DNA of 64,000 nt from Neodontobutis hainanensis (GCA_024349245.1 JALDNG010000005.1:18285001-18349000); one strand, 5' to 3'. Numbered from the stretch's first letter, positions 48,106 to 58,802 are shown. Notes: generated from the letters alone by a model not told the origin. Program-made: numbers and translations.

Positions 48106-48334
48106 TTAAAAGGATCTGTGCACTAATCGTCCCAGTGGGTCTTTCTGTAAAGACCTGGAAAGTACAGCGGGGAGCAGTCAGTAGCTGCCACAGACATTAG
48201 CCTCGGAGCTAAAATGAGAGTTAGATCTGATCTGAGGCTATAAAGTCTGGGACAGCATCTGACTGCTCCCCGCTGTACTTTCCAGGTCTTTACAGAAAGA
48301 CCCACTGGGACGATTAGTGCACAGATCCTTTTAA
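48106..48334. mobile_element. TTAA-bounded hairpin MITE with perfect 76-bp arms
   Basis: The left arm 48106-48181 and right arm 48259-48334 are exact reverse complements over all 76 bases. The 77-bp spacer continues the palindrome imperfectly (for example TTAGCCTC facing GAGGCTAT). The outermost bases on both sides are TTAA, the target duplicated by piggyBac- and Kolobok-type transposons; because TTAA is its own reverse complement, it counts both as arm and as possible target duplication. The inner end TTAAAAGG is close to the TTAAAGG start of T2/Kolobok-type MITEs. No coding capacity. Perfect arm identity suggests recent insertion or arm-to-arm gene conversion. If transcribed it would form a long double-stranded hairpin. 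Confidence 0.75.
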
Positions 48335-48339
48335 GCATC

Positions 48340-49240
48340 ATATATGCGTCATATACACTACACAATACACCTCTGTTGTTGACTCCGTCAGTGCCAGTAA
48401 TCTGACTGAATACACAAGTATCTGTGCATTTAGAATTGCATTGTTTAGTTCACACAGCATTTTTGTTTTCGTTTTATAGTGTGAGATACACAGGAAACAA
48501 ATGCACATACATTTAGAACATGCACATGCAGATGATCTAAATGTTTTTTGTGATGTTTTACTAAAATGTAAGTTGTGGACACCAACATTTTGTAAAATTT
48601 CAGGGTCCTTGAAAAACAAAATAAATTTTGTTTTTGTTGAAATAAGCGATGAGAATAAATACTACATGAGTAACTCTCTGCCATTTTTTTTTTGTAAAAA
48701 TAGCTCTTTGAGGAGAAAAGGTTGGAGACCCCTGCTTTAGAGCATCATGTTCACACTGCATTTTCTGATCCACCCCTCTTTCTCCTCTTTTCTGAGACTC
48801 TTCTGCACCTGCCTATTGCTCCAGTCAGCTCCAGTGACAACGGGTGGGGCACCTTCACCTGCCCTGGTATAGTCCACCTACTGTAGCCTAACGGTCACAG
48901 TACCACTGCCACAGTTCTATAAATCTTGGCTCAATATCTAACGCGCTCGCCAAGCCACGGATGTGGGGCTCAGAAAACTGAATTTTAGAACAGAAACTGA
49001 AGGTATTGTAGAACTGAATTTTTTACTTGGGAAAAAGCAGTGCTTGTTGCTGGTCCTGCTAACCCGGTCCAGTTACCAGTTTCTTCTACCGGCTTTGGTC
49101 CAGCAGAGTCCTGCCTGTTCATCGGGCCCGTGTCCTCTAGTGGACTCCAGCCAGATCTCCAGATCAGTATCTACCTACACTCCAGCTCCAGAGTGTAGAT
49201 TTTAGGCTAGACCTCCCCTGTAGCGTATATACTGGTGGTG
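48340..49240. other. Noncoding stretch
   Basis: No supported exon. The 49030-49200 portion is GC-balanced, with an 80-codon frame lacking any domain. Confidence 0.35.
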
Positions 49241-49243
49241 GGA

Positions 49244-49385
49244 ATGGCCCTCATTTATCAAATGTGCTAAGGCAAAAAATTGTGTGTAAAACCATTTCCG
49301 CACATTCTTTGGCATTTATCAATCTGAACGTGGACGTAGGGTACGCTCAAATCCCACGCCAGGTCAGGATGTGGTGTAAATATAA
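49244..49385 (+). mobile_element. Harbinger-like MITE end (tentative)
   Basis: GGCCCTCATTTATCAAATGT, then GGCATTTATCAATCTGAACG and TGGACGTAGGGTACGCTCAA, resemble the left part of a fish nonautonomous element that starts GGGCCTCATTTATCAAA. No right end was located. Confidence 0.4.
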
Positions 49386-49389
49386 TATA

Positions 49390-49910
49390 ATAAATATAAA
49401 ATAAATATTTTATTTACAATCTATGAAATATACACAAGTTAAAAGTCAGCACCTAGCCGAGCAGCAAAACCATTTAGAACTAACGCATTTTGAAAATAGT
49501 GTATGTTACACTTCTCTGTAACAATAGTTTAGTATATTATATACTGTTAGGACCATGTGCACCACGAGCTTTCAGATGATTGTATAGGATTGATACAGAC
49601 TATAACACTTTTAATCTGTTCGTTTTGTATTTTATCAGGGGCTGCTTTTACGACACGCAGGAAATGCTAATGCTAAGTAATCTCACCGAAGTAAACTGTC
49701 AGATGTGGTTGATTTAAGCAAAACACACGTGTTGTTATGACACAACTCAGAGAAAGATAAGCTTAGTTCAATGCATCATTGTAAAGCTGGAGGTGGGGGA
49801 ACACAGAGAGAATATTAATAAAGTATTCACACAGCATCGAGAAGGAAAAAAGGTAAAGGAACATACTGTATGTTGTTATGAGGAGTGCTTTATAGCTTCT
49901 TGTGTACCAT
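49390..49910. other. AT-rich noncoding spacer
   Basis: Nothing supported beyond AT-rich sequence. Confidence 0.35.
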
Positions 49911-49917
49911 TTTAGCA

Positions 49918-50050
49918 GAGTGGTTAGCACTCCTGTCCAGGGTGTAGGCCTACCCCCCGCCTCAGGACCAAAGCTGATGGAATAGGCTCCAGTCACCTGC
50001 GGCCTCTAACGGGCTACGCAGAAGATAATGATTGAATGAATGAATGAATG
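49918..50050 (+). repeat. Dispersed repeat, short internally deleted copy
   Basis: AGTGGTTAGCACTCCTGTCC (the left-half motif seen at 15395) runs directly into CAGGGTGTAGGCCTACCCCC, TGGAATAGGCTCCAGTCACC and CTAACGGGCTACG (the inverse of the 2540 and 55490 fragments). The unit ends in a (GAAT)n tract at about 50030-50050. This copy links the two halves into one family. Confidence 0.65.
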
Positions 50051-50054
50051 GGCC

Positions 50055-51150
50055 ATTTCAACAAGCTTATTTATAAATCATAATTAAACATAAAAAAAGG
50101 CCACATTAACATTTACTTTAAGAAACTTACCCTGGTGCCGGATCCAGTCAAATAGGTCTCAGTCCTGATTTGGGATTTTTCCCACAAATATAGCAATGGC
50201 TTATATTAACATTTAACTCACTTCCCGAGAGCGAAGTCCACATGCCCTCATCCCGGAGCTGTGAGGCTGGGACAGTGTCACAGGTGTGTGTGTCAGTGTG
50301 CTGTGAAAAAGCAATTGCTCACACACAACATTAAAAGTAGACAGTGGTGAATATCCACACATCTTGGTCTGTCTCACTAAATCCCTCTCAGACTCCTGGC
50401 TTTGTTGAGGCACTGCGGCCAGCTTTGGTACTTTGGTGTGGAGCTGGTCCCGGCTCTCGTTGTGGCTAAAAAACTGAGACCATTGCAGCAACAGAGCTTT
50501 TGCTGTAGACTAGAACTCTGTAACAGACCTGTCTATATTTTCTCTTATCTGCTTAAGGTGAACGCACGCTGCCTCCACTGGGGCTGTAGCAACCAGCACT
50601 GCACATTTCATATTCACTGCACATTGTCTATGTGCTGCACCGCATCAGGTCTGCGTCCACATCTGGACACCACATGTTTTCAGGACCAGAGCGCACCACA
50701 GTCCAGGCCCTGCGGACTGCTCGGGGCGACGTTTTGTGCAAGACTGAGATTGCTGGCTGCAGGTCAGTCATTTTTAATTGCCAGGAGTAACCGGTGATGT
50801 GAGTGATTTCTGCACTAGGTCATTCAGGAAAGGGCCCCCAACTGATGGAGCATTTACAACAACCAGCGCACGCTCATTCACTGCTCTGTTATGGTTACAT
50901 ATCAACACACCTCTTCTTAATATTGTACTCAAATATGCTCTCATCTGGATCTAAACAGAAGTTTAGCAGACCACAATACATTTTCAGTGGACAAAAGAAA
51001 AGGTGTCAAATTCTGAATAAACAAGATGGTTTTAGCAACTCAGTGAATTGGTAAATATAACATTAGTGGATTGACATTTAGACAGAACAACCTTTAAAAA
51101 CGAAACAACAACGCTTGGAAGACAAAGAAGGGAGGACATATTGACATGTT
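50055..51150. other. Noncoding stretch
   Basis: The GC-balanced block 50400-50800 carries a 131-codon plus-strand frame (50402-50797) that is cysteine/histidine-rich but has no regular zinc-binding spacing and no recognised domain; not called as a gene. Confidence 0.35.
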
Positions 51151-51154
51151 TCAC

Positions 51155-51243
<89 letters not shown>

Positions 51244-51268
51244 TATTATTATTATTATTATTATTATT
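51155..51268. repeat. (ATA)n then (ATT)n inverted trinucleotide tract
   Basis: About 85 bp of ATA/AAT repeats switch at about 51240 to about 27 bp of ATT repeats, making a self-complementary junction. The apparent poly-isoleucine and poly-tyrosine frames are artefacts. The tract lies about 70 bp from the 3' end of the adjacent minus-strand LINE. Confidence 0.95.
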
Positions 51269-51339
51269 TGTGATGTTCATCTCAAGATCATTTTTTTTCT
51301 TTGGAGTAAAATAAATATCAATTTATAATATATCAAGTA

Positions 51340-52362
51340 CAACATCAATCAAACTTTATTTCTAAAGCCCATTTAAAACAACAGAAGTTGACCAAAGTGC
51401 TGCACATATTTGAAATAAAATAATTAAATGATGACATGAACACATATACATTGAAAAAATATAAAATGTGACAAATCAAGAAAATAGATAGTAGATTAAA
51501 CTAGAAAAATAAAATAAAAATCAAGATGTCTAGTTCCAAATGCTAAAGTAAAAAGGTAAGTCTTCAACATAGATTTGAAAATGCTCAATGGACTGGGCAT
51601 TTCTAACGTGCTGTGGTAAACTGTTCCACAGTTTGGGGCCTACTATTGAAAAAGCCTTCTTTAGTCTTGAGCCTAGTCTAGGAACAGACGCAGGAGCTGG
51701 AAAATGTCCTATTGCATAAGTTGGACCGAAACCATTTATGTGGGGAACCCCTTATACCCACACATCAATATCAGAAAATAAATGGTCATTAAAAACGTTT
51801 AAAATAGCAGTTCTAGTGCTGTGCAGTGTTTTAAAACCTGACTTGAATTTTTCTGGGATGCTGTGACTCTCAAGATATGACTGCAATTGGCAATAAACTA
51901 CTTTCTCTAAGAGCCTTTGACAAGAAAAGGAGTTTTGAGATAGGCCTGAAATTTGATCAAGAGGATCAAGTAGGATCAGTAGGATCAAGAATGCTCTTCT
52001 TTATAACTGACTGTACCACGGCATGTTTGAAAACAGCTAGGACACAACCAGATAGCAGAGACACATTAATAAGATCCACTACACAGGGCCCAAGACTTTT
52101 GAATACCTCCTTAAGAAGGCGGGTAGGTACAATGTCGAGGAGACAGTGAGATGGCCAAAGCTGTGCCACTAATTTAGTTAAAAAGGGAAAAGACACCTGT
52201 TCAAAACTCTCAAAGACTGCATTACATTCAGGAGAAACAGCAGGATTATGCTCCAAAACACAGTTAATGTGTGAACCTGGCCCGCTGGGATGCACAATGT
52301 AACCTCACAGATAGGCAACAACACATTCAACAACACTGCAAAGTGATCTGATATACGTGTGT
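51340..52362 (-). pseudogene. Degraded L2-type LINE: endonuclease end, RT start, C-terminus
   Basis: Minus-strand LINE remains. From high to low coordinate: the end of the endonuclease domain (ISDHFAVLLNVLL, about 52320-52360); the linker and N-terminal RT region (DIVPTRLLKEVFKSLGPCV, then FKHAVVQSVIKK); then in another frame LLEKVVYCQLQSYLESHSIP and KSGFKTLHSTRTAILNVFND. The RT palm with its catalytic YADD is missing; the sequence jumps near 51750 to the C-terminal KKAFSIVGPKLWNSLPQHV and the 3' end at 51340-51420 (complement of an AAAGTTTGATTG-type tail). It is a relative of the copy at 22.2-23.6 kb but much older: frameshifted, internally deleted and split by another element. Confidence 0.85.
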
Positions 52363-52514
52363 AAAAAAAATCACTTTGCGACAGATCAACGCATTCACCG
52401 CGCCAATCATGCCAACGTCCTGGCACAGCCTCAGGGTCTATATAAACCCCCTCACTCAGCTCCTCTGAGAACACTAAAAGAGCAAAGATTATACTCACAA
52501 AGTAGAAAAGAAGA

Positions 52515-52667
52515 ATGGATTGCACAAGACCACCCACCACCTGTGTCGGGCACCTCCGCTCCTGCCACGCCCACGCCCTCCTGCTGCCCGAGGGCAGCCA
52601 TGGCTGCTGCTTCACCTGCCTTATGGCGGCATCAGCTGCAGCGGTCGTCTTGCCCTGCCTGGCTTGA
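52515..52667 (+). pseudogene. DIRS-like gag segment with Cys/His cluster (51 codons)
   Basis: The ATG at 52515 lies about 70 bp downstream of the TATA-like motif. The 50-residue frame contains TCVGHLRSCHAHALLLPEG and then GCCFTCLMAAS, resembling the zinc-knuckle-like region (Cys...Cys...His...Gly...Cys...Cys) near the start of fish DIRS gag-like proteins. It ends at TGA (52665-52667). The same phase reopens further on at 52752, so the TGA plus later shifts look like decay of a longer frame. Confidence 0.5.
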
Positions 52668-52751
52668 TCTCCCCTGAGGAGATTGAGTGCTGCAGTGCTT
52701 TGTTTTTTGTTTTTTTAATAGGGCTAGTGTCACAGACCCTCTCTCTCTCTG

Positions 52752-52967
52752 ATGATGCCCATCGCCCACTATGCCAATCGAGAGTGGCAAACCCCGATCT
52801 CGGCAAGAGTCCCCGCCCGGGGCTATGTGGGCTACTGCAACATGGAGGGCTTGAGCGAATTAATCGGTGTTCCAGCCACTGAGGACGGTGTGAGGATGTG
52901 TCTGCTCCTATCATTCACCGATGGCCGAGTGGTAAGCCGGCTCTACCATTGGAGAGGTACAGGCTGA
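52752..52967 (+). pseudogene. DIRS-like gag, second region
   Basis: An open stretch in the same phase as the segment at 52515 reads REWQTPISARVPARGY and NMEGLSELIGVPATEDGV. This parallels a conserved pattern in fish DIRS gag-like proteins (a W..P.SAR core followed by a glycine/valine-rich acidic segment). It closes at 52967; the following gag-like helix (VLASNIAFTAGCLDRL, from about 53008) is in another phase. Confidence 0.5.
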
Positions 52968-53007
52968 CGGCGTCACTGATGGATCACTGCTACATGCGGC
53001 TAAGGTA

Positions 53008-53664
53008 GTGGTTTTGGCTAGCAACATTGCTTTTACAGCAGGCTGTCTGGACAGGCTCACGCATGAGCGGTCTGTCCTCACGCCTGAGGAGATAGACACA
53101 AGACGTGAGCGGCACGACATGAGGTGTGAGTGGCACGACACATCTGTGGGATCCCGCCCCACTGTCGCCGCTGCTGACCCTGTCCCTGCGTCTTGTAGCG
53201 CAGGACCTTTAGTCACGGCCTTTACTGGTCTGGAGGTTGAGAGGGGGAGGCTGACGAGTATAGGGCTTTTCTCTGCTGTGATTTCCATGGCCAGGGCTTA
53301 CAGCACTCGTTGGCGCGTCTTTGCCGTTTGGTGTAGGGACCCCTCTCGTTGTTCAATCAATGTGGTCCTGAAGTTTCTACAGGCACTCCTGAATAGTAGT
53401 CATGCCGCATTGACTCTGGCGGTGTTTGCTGCCGCAATCATAAGGGTTTTGGACGTTTCTCGGCATGTAGTCAAACTGGTTATGCGGTTCATTTGGGGTG
53501 AACAAAGGGTGAGGCCCCTTTCCAGGCAGGTAGTGCTTCCCTGGGACCTTCAGACAGTTTTGGATGGTCTGGGACCCCCCCTCCCTTCGAGTGTTGGAGG
53601 CACTATCTTCTGCCAAGAAGGTGGGGGACATGTGCGCCTTGTCGGTTCATTGTTTGTGATTTAG
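53008..53664 (+). pseudogene. DIRS-like tyrosine recombinase, N-terminal core-binding part
   Basis: A 218-codon open stretch. Its first half is the tail of the gag-like region (CLDRLTHERSVLTPEEID). From about 53280 it reads STRWRVFAVWCRDPSRC, INVVLKFLQALLNSSHAALT, VMRFIWGEQRVRPLSRQ and VLPWDLQTVLDGLGPPLP. This matches the SAM-like core-binding domain of fish DIRS tyrosine recombinases, including the linker before the catalytic domain. The catalytic R...HxxR...Y region is absent because the element ends at about 53664. Direct apposition of gag-like and recombinase sequence, with RT/RNase H missing, implies an internal deletion. Confidence 0.6.
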
Positions 53665-53935
53665 AAGGTCTTGAAAGTCTTTAGAAAGACATGAATATTG
53701 AAGTCACCAATAGCCTAATAATTAAGCAATTGTAATTTAAAGTCAAGCCCATCACAAAGTCTGTAAACTCCTGTTTAAAATCCTTGTGAAGTTTAAAAGG
53801 ACAATATATTAGCGCACAGAAGAGGGAAGTGTTAAAGTTCATGACAAAAGTCTGTAGCTCAAAGGAGCTAGGGAAGGAGTCCGTACCTTCAGTTCGGAAA
53901 ATATCATATCACGCCGGCCAGTGGCTATTCTAGAG
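53660..53935 (-). pseudogene. L2-type LINE endonuclease part, upstream half of the split copy
   Basis: Read on the minus strand, about 53895 down to 53700 gives ALIYCPFKLHKDFKQEFTDF, close to the YRPPK.HKDF...F segment of L2-type apurinic endonucleases, followed by a diverged form of the GDFNIH catalytic motif. The rest of the endonuclease resumes at about 52360, after the plus-strand DIRS-like block. This ordering shows that the DIRS-like element lies inside a pre-existing LINE. Confidence 0.7.
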
Positions 53936-53939
53936 GGAA

Positions 53940-55480
53940 AGACGGGTTGAATCCAGTGAAGTCCCCACTACATACTGTAGGACACCCTGTTGTATAAAGG
54001 TCGCTTCCCATGTCTTCACTCGACAGGTGACAGGTGAGCGCCACAGGTAGGCCAGTATAGAACCTAGATGAGGGGGAAAACTCGATGCTTGGTTGCCAAG
54101 ATCATAATTTGATTGAAATTTATGACACACTCTGAAATATGAAAGTGCTTGGCGATTGTACCAGTTAAACAGAGATGTCTTGACAGAGAGTACAGAACAA
54201 TATTATAACAAAAATAATGTCTCTATGTTATGATGATGGACTTCAAATACATTAGTTCAGATTTATACAAAGAAATCCTGAATGACTGGCATATTTGAGT
54301 ATGGGTAATAAAACAATGGATTCAGTTATGAAATGAAGGGTTGTCTCTGCCATTTATGCTGCACATCATCCTAAAGTTATTTTCACATTTAAGTCAACAA
54401 GTGAGAACTTTAGATGAACTTTGGCTAAATGATGCATCAAAGAATTTTTTTTCTGCATGTGATCACTCTGCTGTACGTATGAACCACAATTATTGTATGT
54501 TTTTAATTCAGATGCACAGATTGTTATGTAACACCAAACTCAAAACTGGGATAAGCACCAGTCTGACAGCACTAATTCCTCTTTGATCAGTGCCGTCTAA
54601 TCTTTTGAACACTTAAGACAACTGTTTGGTAGTTTTTTTTTCTTTACACAGAGGAGTTCCCTTATAACAGACTGTCCGCTACAGGCAGAATCATAAATCA
54701 TACTGTCACTCTCTGACCCTGGTTGTGTTTTCTTTGTGGTTATGCAACAGGGTTTTAAAGATGTTTGAGTCACAGTCAAGTTTTTATTGTCTATAATGTG
54801 ATAATAATAAACAGCCTAAGAGTAAAGAGATTAGTATAGGATTGCATCATTGAATCTTTTTGGTGTAACACAAAATTAGAACAGAACTTTTTGGTTGCCT
54901 TCAGACTTAATTCAGACAAAATAAATAAATAATAATTTCCTTAATTTAAACCGTTGAATATTTGTTAACAAGTATCGGACCACAACCTTGACATTCTGGG
55001 CGATTAGGAATTAAAGGCATGAGTATAAGGCGGTGTTTTCTTGAGGGTGACAAGCTGTACCTAACAGGCAGGGAAAAGTAAAGGAGGGTGGGAGGGTGGT
55101 GCACGAGAGAAGAGAACAATGAAAGGATAACACCAGATGCTATTTATATTTTATGACAGGAAGAGTTTGAGGTGTGTGGTCCTTCTTCTTAACTTAAGCT
55201 AACTAACCTTATCTCCATAAAGATTTATCTGAAGATTATTGCGCCATCTTTACACTGCTGCTGTTTTGCCAGTTCTTGAAGCGGGTAAGCATGACATTTT
55301 TTCACACCATCTTGCTCAAGGGCACTTAGTTAAACCTGGAAAGCAGGGATCAAAATGCTATCTTTAACTTAGAGGGCCTCAGTCACACAATTCTGAGACA
55401 AATGACCAGCCAAACAACTGCCTCATTAGAGCATTGGGACTGACTGTCACCTGCCACTAGTTTTAATACTGTACTTAATG
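53940..55480. other. Noncoding stretch
   Basis: No exon supported. The first 200 bp may still belong to the LINE 5' side but could not be matched. The remainder is AT-rich. Confidence 0.35.
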
Positions 55481-55484
55481 TGTG

Positions 55485-55620
55485 CATTCATTCATTTTCT
55501 ACTGCTTAGTCCCGTTAGTGGTCGCGGGCCTATCCCAGCAGCTTTGGGCCTGAGGCGGGGTACACCCGTGGCCAGTTAGTCACAGGGCTAACATTTAGAG
55601 ACAGACAGTAACAAACAACC
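55485..55620 (+). repeat. Dispersed repeat fragment, copy 3
   Basis: CATTCATTTTCTACTGCTTA, TCCCGTTAGTGGTCGCGGGC, CTATCCCAGCAGCTTTGGGC and CTGAGGCGGGGTACACCC are nearly the same core as at 2540, extended by CACAGGGCTAACATTTAGAG ACAGACA-type sequence. Confidence 0.65.
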
Positions 55621-55624
55621 ATTC

Positions 55625-56335
55625 ACTTTTAGATAGCTGCTTACTGACCTCCGATTTTTTTTACAAACATGGGAATCTATTATGTTTCTCTTTTTTTAGT
55701 AAATTGCTGTCTTGGCTGGCCACGTTAGGCAGGTTCACTGTGGCGGTACAGTATAGGCCCAGGCATGTCTGGACCACTTTGGTACTTCTCATCTATAGCT
55801 GTGGCTGTGGCAGTGTAGTTACAGGTATTAAAAGGTCAAGCTAAAGACGAAAGTAAAAGAACTGGGATTAAACTTGCCATTTACAGTAGATACAGTGCAC
55901 TGCTATGAAGGTTAAATGTTTTACTCTCTTCTTTACTCTCAAAGTCATGAGTCTATGTCCTGACATACAAAATAAACTTTCATTGACAGAAAGTGGCTGG
56001 CTCACCACATACTCAACTTCATTTATACTCCATTGTAACCTGAGCGACAGGGCACTCTACCAACTACTGAGAATACATATGCTGCCAAAATGAACAAAAC
56101 TTGTACCTTTTATGTATACAAGATACACATTATACAGTACATGACAGTTCCATATGTGTTTGCAGCAGTGCAGTCACAGTTAGCGTCTATTAGTGGGTGC
56201 AAATTCAGAAATGTTGCCCAGTGCCGCTTTAGACACCGCAATATTTCAGTAACTTGTCAAGGACACTCCACAACTCAAGTCCACTGAGCTAGAAATGGAC
56301 TAAGGCAGAGACACAGAAAGCTCTTAGCAGTTGGC
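55625..56335. other. Noncoding stretch
   Basis: No exon or known repeat recognised. Confidence 0.35.
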
Positions 56336-56339
56336 CCTT

Positions 56340-56720
56340 GTATCGACTGGAGACCTTCAGTGCAGATTAATGTCACGGGTTAACAGACCATGCAAGACCC
56401 AATGCTCCCAGAACTGTTCTTGGCTTTACATTTGGACGTGAGCTCTACAACAACACTGAAGGCGGCTGCGGCCCTCATTACTCCAGGTACCGTCTCATTT
56501 ATTATTAATGCAGTATGTATGTCTGTAGCATTCATATTTAATGCTGGCATTCCTCTGCTTTTCACTCAGGGCCTGACATGTGCACAAAGCCGTGTATCCT
56601 AACAAGCCTGCAGCACAAGAGGGGCAGGAGGCGTGACTCGCTCCTGTCACTCACTCCCAGCCTATTAGCCTACCAGCAGGGTGCAACAACAGCGGGGGGC
56701 GCATCATTTCCTGTTGGCTG
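56340..56720. promoter_or_regulatory. Candidate conserved noncoding island
   Basis: Balanced, high-complexity block with TTTATTATTAATGCAGT, ATTCATATTTAATGCTGGC and CCCTCATTACTCC (homeodomain-like cores) and a GC-rich shoulder (GGCGGCTGCGGCC). The frames on both strands (61 to 70 codons) mirror each other and are not convincing. Possible enhancer. Confidence 0.33.
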
Positions 56721-56724
56721 GAAT

Positions 56725-58795
56725 CTCTTGAAATTGAAATCACTCTTTCCCTTTTTATCTGCTTTGCACAAAACAAAATCGACAAACATCCAATACTATT
56801 TTCATTTCTCATGTCTCGTTTGGGGTTAATATTAACAATTATAATGCCACAGAAATTAGTGTGTGCCAGTTGGTTCCCATTAATGCTGGCACCATTTCCA
56901 CATAATAGGTGTGGCTGAATGAGCTTGTCAGTTTGAAAAGGTCAAAGTGGCTTTTGTTTTGTGTCATAAATATTTCTGTTCCTGGAGTATGATACAGTGA
57001 ATGCTGCTTGTGACAGTTATAATTAGATTTTTCAAAAAGCGCTGCAGTGCTTTGGGCATGTTCCGTGAGTGCATTGTAGATATATTGAATACTTACATGT
57101 GCAGGTTTATGCATGTGTCCGTTTGTCCCAGAGTTAGTTGTGCCTGGCACTGCTCCTAGATCTGAGAGAAACACAATCTGAACTCAAAAGTACAACATGA
57201 GAGATGTTTTGAGGCTATCACAGCAGCTCAACGTAGAAATATAAAAAAAAAACACAGTGGCTAAAGTTCTTCAAAAGTAAAGCAAACTTGGATCTCATTT
57301 TTACCCAGTGAGATAAACAAAATGCGTTTCTGTACATGTAGGGCCTGTATGTTCAAGGTATATGGAGCTGATTAGTTTATATTATGGGTGTGGAGATGTT
57401 TGTTGTCTTCATACACAACTTTATACAAGGTGTTACAGATCCCCTTTAGGGTCAGGATGGGCATAACCTGCAACACTTTTCAAGAGCTGAGTGCATCAAA
57501 TGAACAAAGATTCCTTTAAACACAGTTTTGTGTTGTGTACATGGACCATATAAGTATTCTAGTGCAATTACAAACATGAACATGAACTATGAACATGAAC
57601 TATGAACATGAAGTTCCACAACAGCATTAGGTTTAATATCTTCCCTCTGCATATGTATGGAAAGACTTGGCATGTATTAAATAGAATAAGCCAAAGAAAA
57701 AATAATTAAGATAATGGTTTATAAAGCCAATTATACAGTATTATTACTCTGTGAGCCAGATATGACTTGTTGTTTAATATGCAAAAATAGGTCAATATTA
57801 ATATGGCCTGCGCAGCCATTCTAATTCTTTTACTTTTACTGTAAACAATTAGTCTGATCCCTATCAACTACAGTTAAATACAGAAATGGATAGAGATGAA
57901 ACAATCTTAATGTAATTAAATTAATGTTATGAAATCAGGTTCAATGGAAGAGGTTCCAGGGCAACTTTACTTCACTAAAAAAGTGAAAGACCAGGCCATA
58001 ATTTAGTATGGAAAAATTGTAATCTGATATTTTGGTATTTTATGTTCTTTTTTGTGAGTACACCCTTTTTTATACATTATTGCATTATTCACTGTTACAA
58101 TTTTTATTAAAGAAATTCACAAAACAACACAAAATGCAAACAGTATTTTAAGAGGATGATCCCTTTTGACCTGAAAGCCTTTCTTTTCTTGTTGAGGATG
58201 TGTATTGCCAGTACCTACACAGTTTAGCTCGTCTCTTTATTTGGGTTTTTCTCATTGCCAGTATGTGAGTGTCTCTTTCTCTGCACAGAAAGGCCTCTCG
58301 TGTCACTCACTTAGTGAAATAATGGCAGCAGACAGACAGATAGTGTCTGAAGTAAACAAAGACGCTGTGTATAACTGTCATGAGTCTACAGTGATGTGAG
58401 CTCACAGTCTGTCAGCAGACATCAGCACTTCAGCTTTATCACAGGGTAGATGAAAGAAGCTCGGCTCTCTCTGTAATCAAGATGCATCAGGACAACAAAA
58501 CATGAGCGTCTAGTGTCTTCAGTGTAGGTTGGACAAAACATGAGGTCTAATCACTCTGGACTGGGATGAGATCATGAGAGGAAGATATTATCCACACATC
58601 TTATCATCATCAAAACAAACATTTTGAACACAAATACTGTGATGAGCGAGCAGCTGGATCCAATTTACATGAATTCTATTTTTGACAACAACATAGCTGA
58701 AAATACAGAAAGCACTCAGGCTTTTGTAACCCAACAAAATTATAGCAAAAGCATGTTGAATTCAATATAAAAGATGGGGACATGAAGTTACGCTT
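56725..58795. other. Noncoding stretch
   Basis: AT-rich. A small tandem repeat (about 13-bp unit GAACATGAACTAT) lies at 57573-57613. The patch 56840-56960 is of higher complexity. No gene supported. Confidence 0.4.
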
Positions 58796-58802
58796 GGCAT
58801 AA

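Larger units (their letters stand above)
52363..53664 (+). mobile_element. DIRS-like tyrosine-recombinase retrotransposon fragment
   Basis: A GC-rich plus-strand insertion lies between the two halves of a minus-strand LINE. It has a TATA-like promoter (CTATATAAACC, 52438-52448), a gag-like first segment with a Cys/His cluster, a second gag-like region, and the N-terminal part of a tyrosine-recombinase domain. RT, RNase H and the recombinase catalytic region are absent. Boundaries are approximate, inferred from where LINE similarity stops and resumes. DIRS-group assignment rests on remembered fish DIRS proteins; other YR elements such as Ngaro cannot be excluded. Confidence 0.6.

Noticed and set aside
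50402..50797. Cysteine/histidine-rich 131-codon frame suggesting zinc fingers
   Set aside because: The Cys and His residues do not follow CxxC...HxxxH or any regular spacing.
51146..51328. Open frames encoding poly-isoleucine and poly-tyrosine
   Set aside because: They are translations of the (ATA)n/(ATT)n microsatellite on both strands.
53008..53664. Host gene encoding a 218-residue protein
   Set aside because: The second half matches the N-terminus of DIRS-type tyrosine recombinases, and gag-like sequence lies upstream; it is a retroelement fragment.
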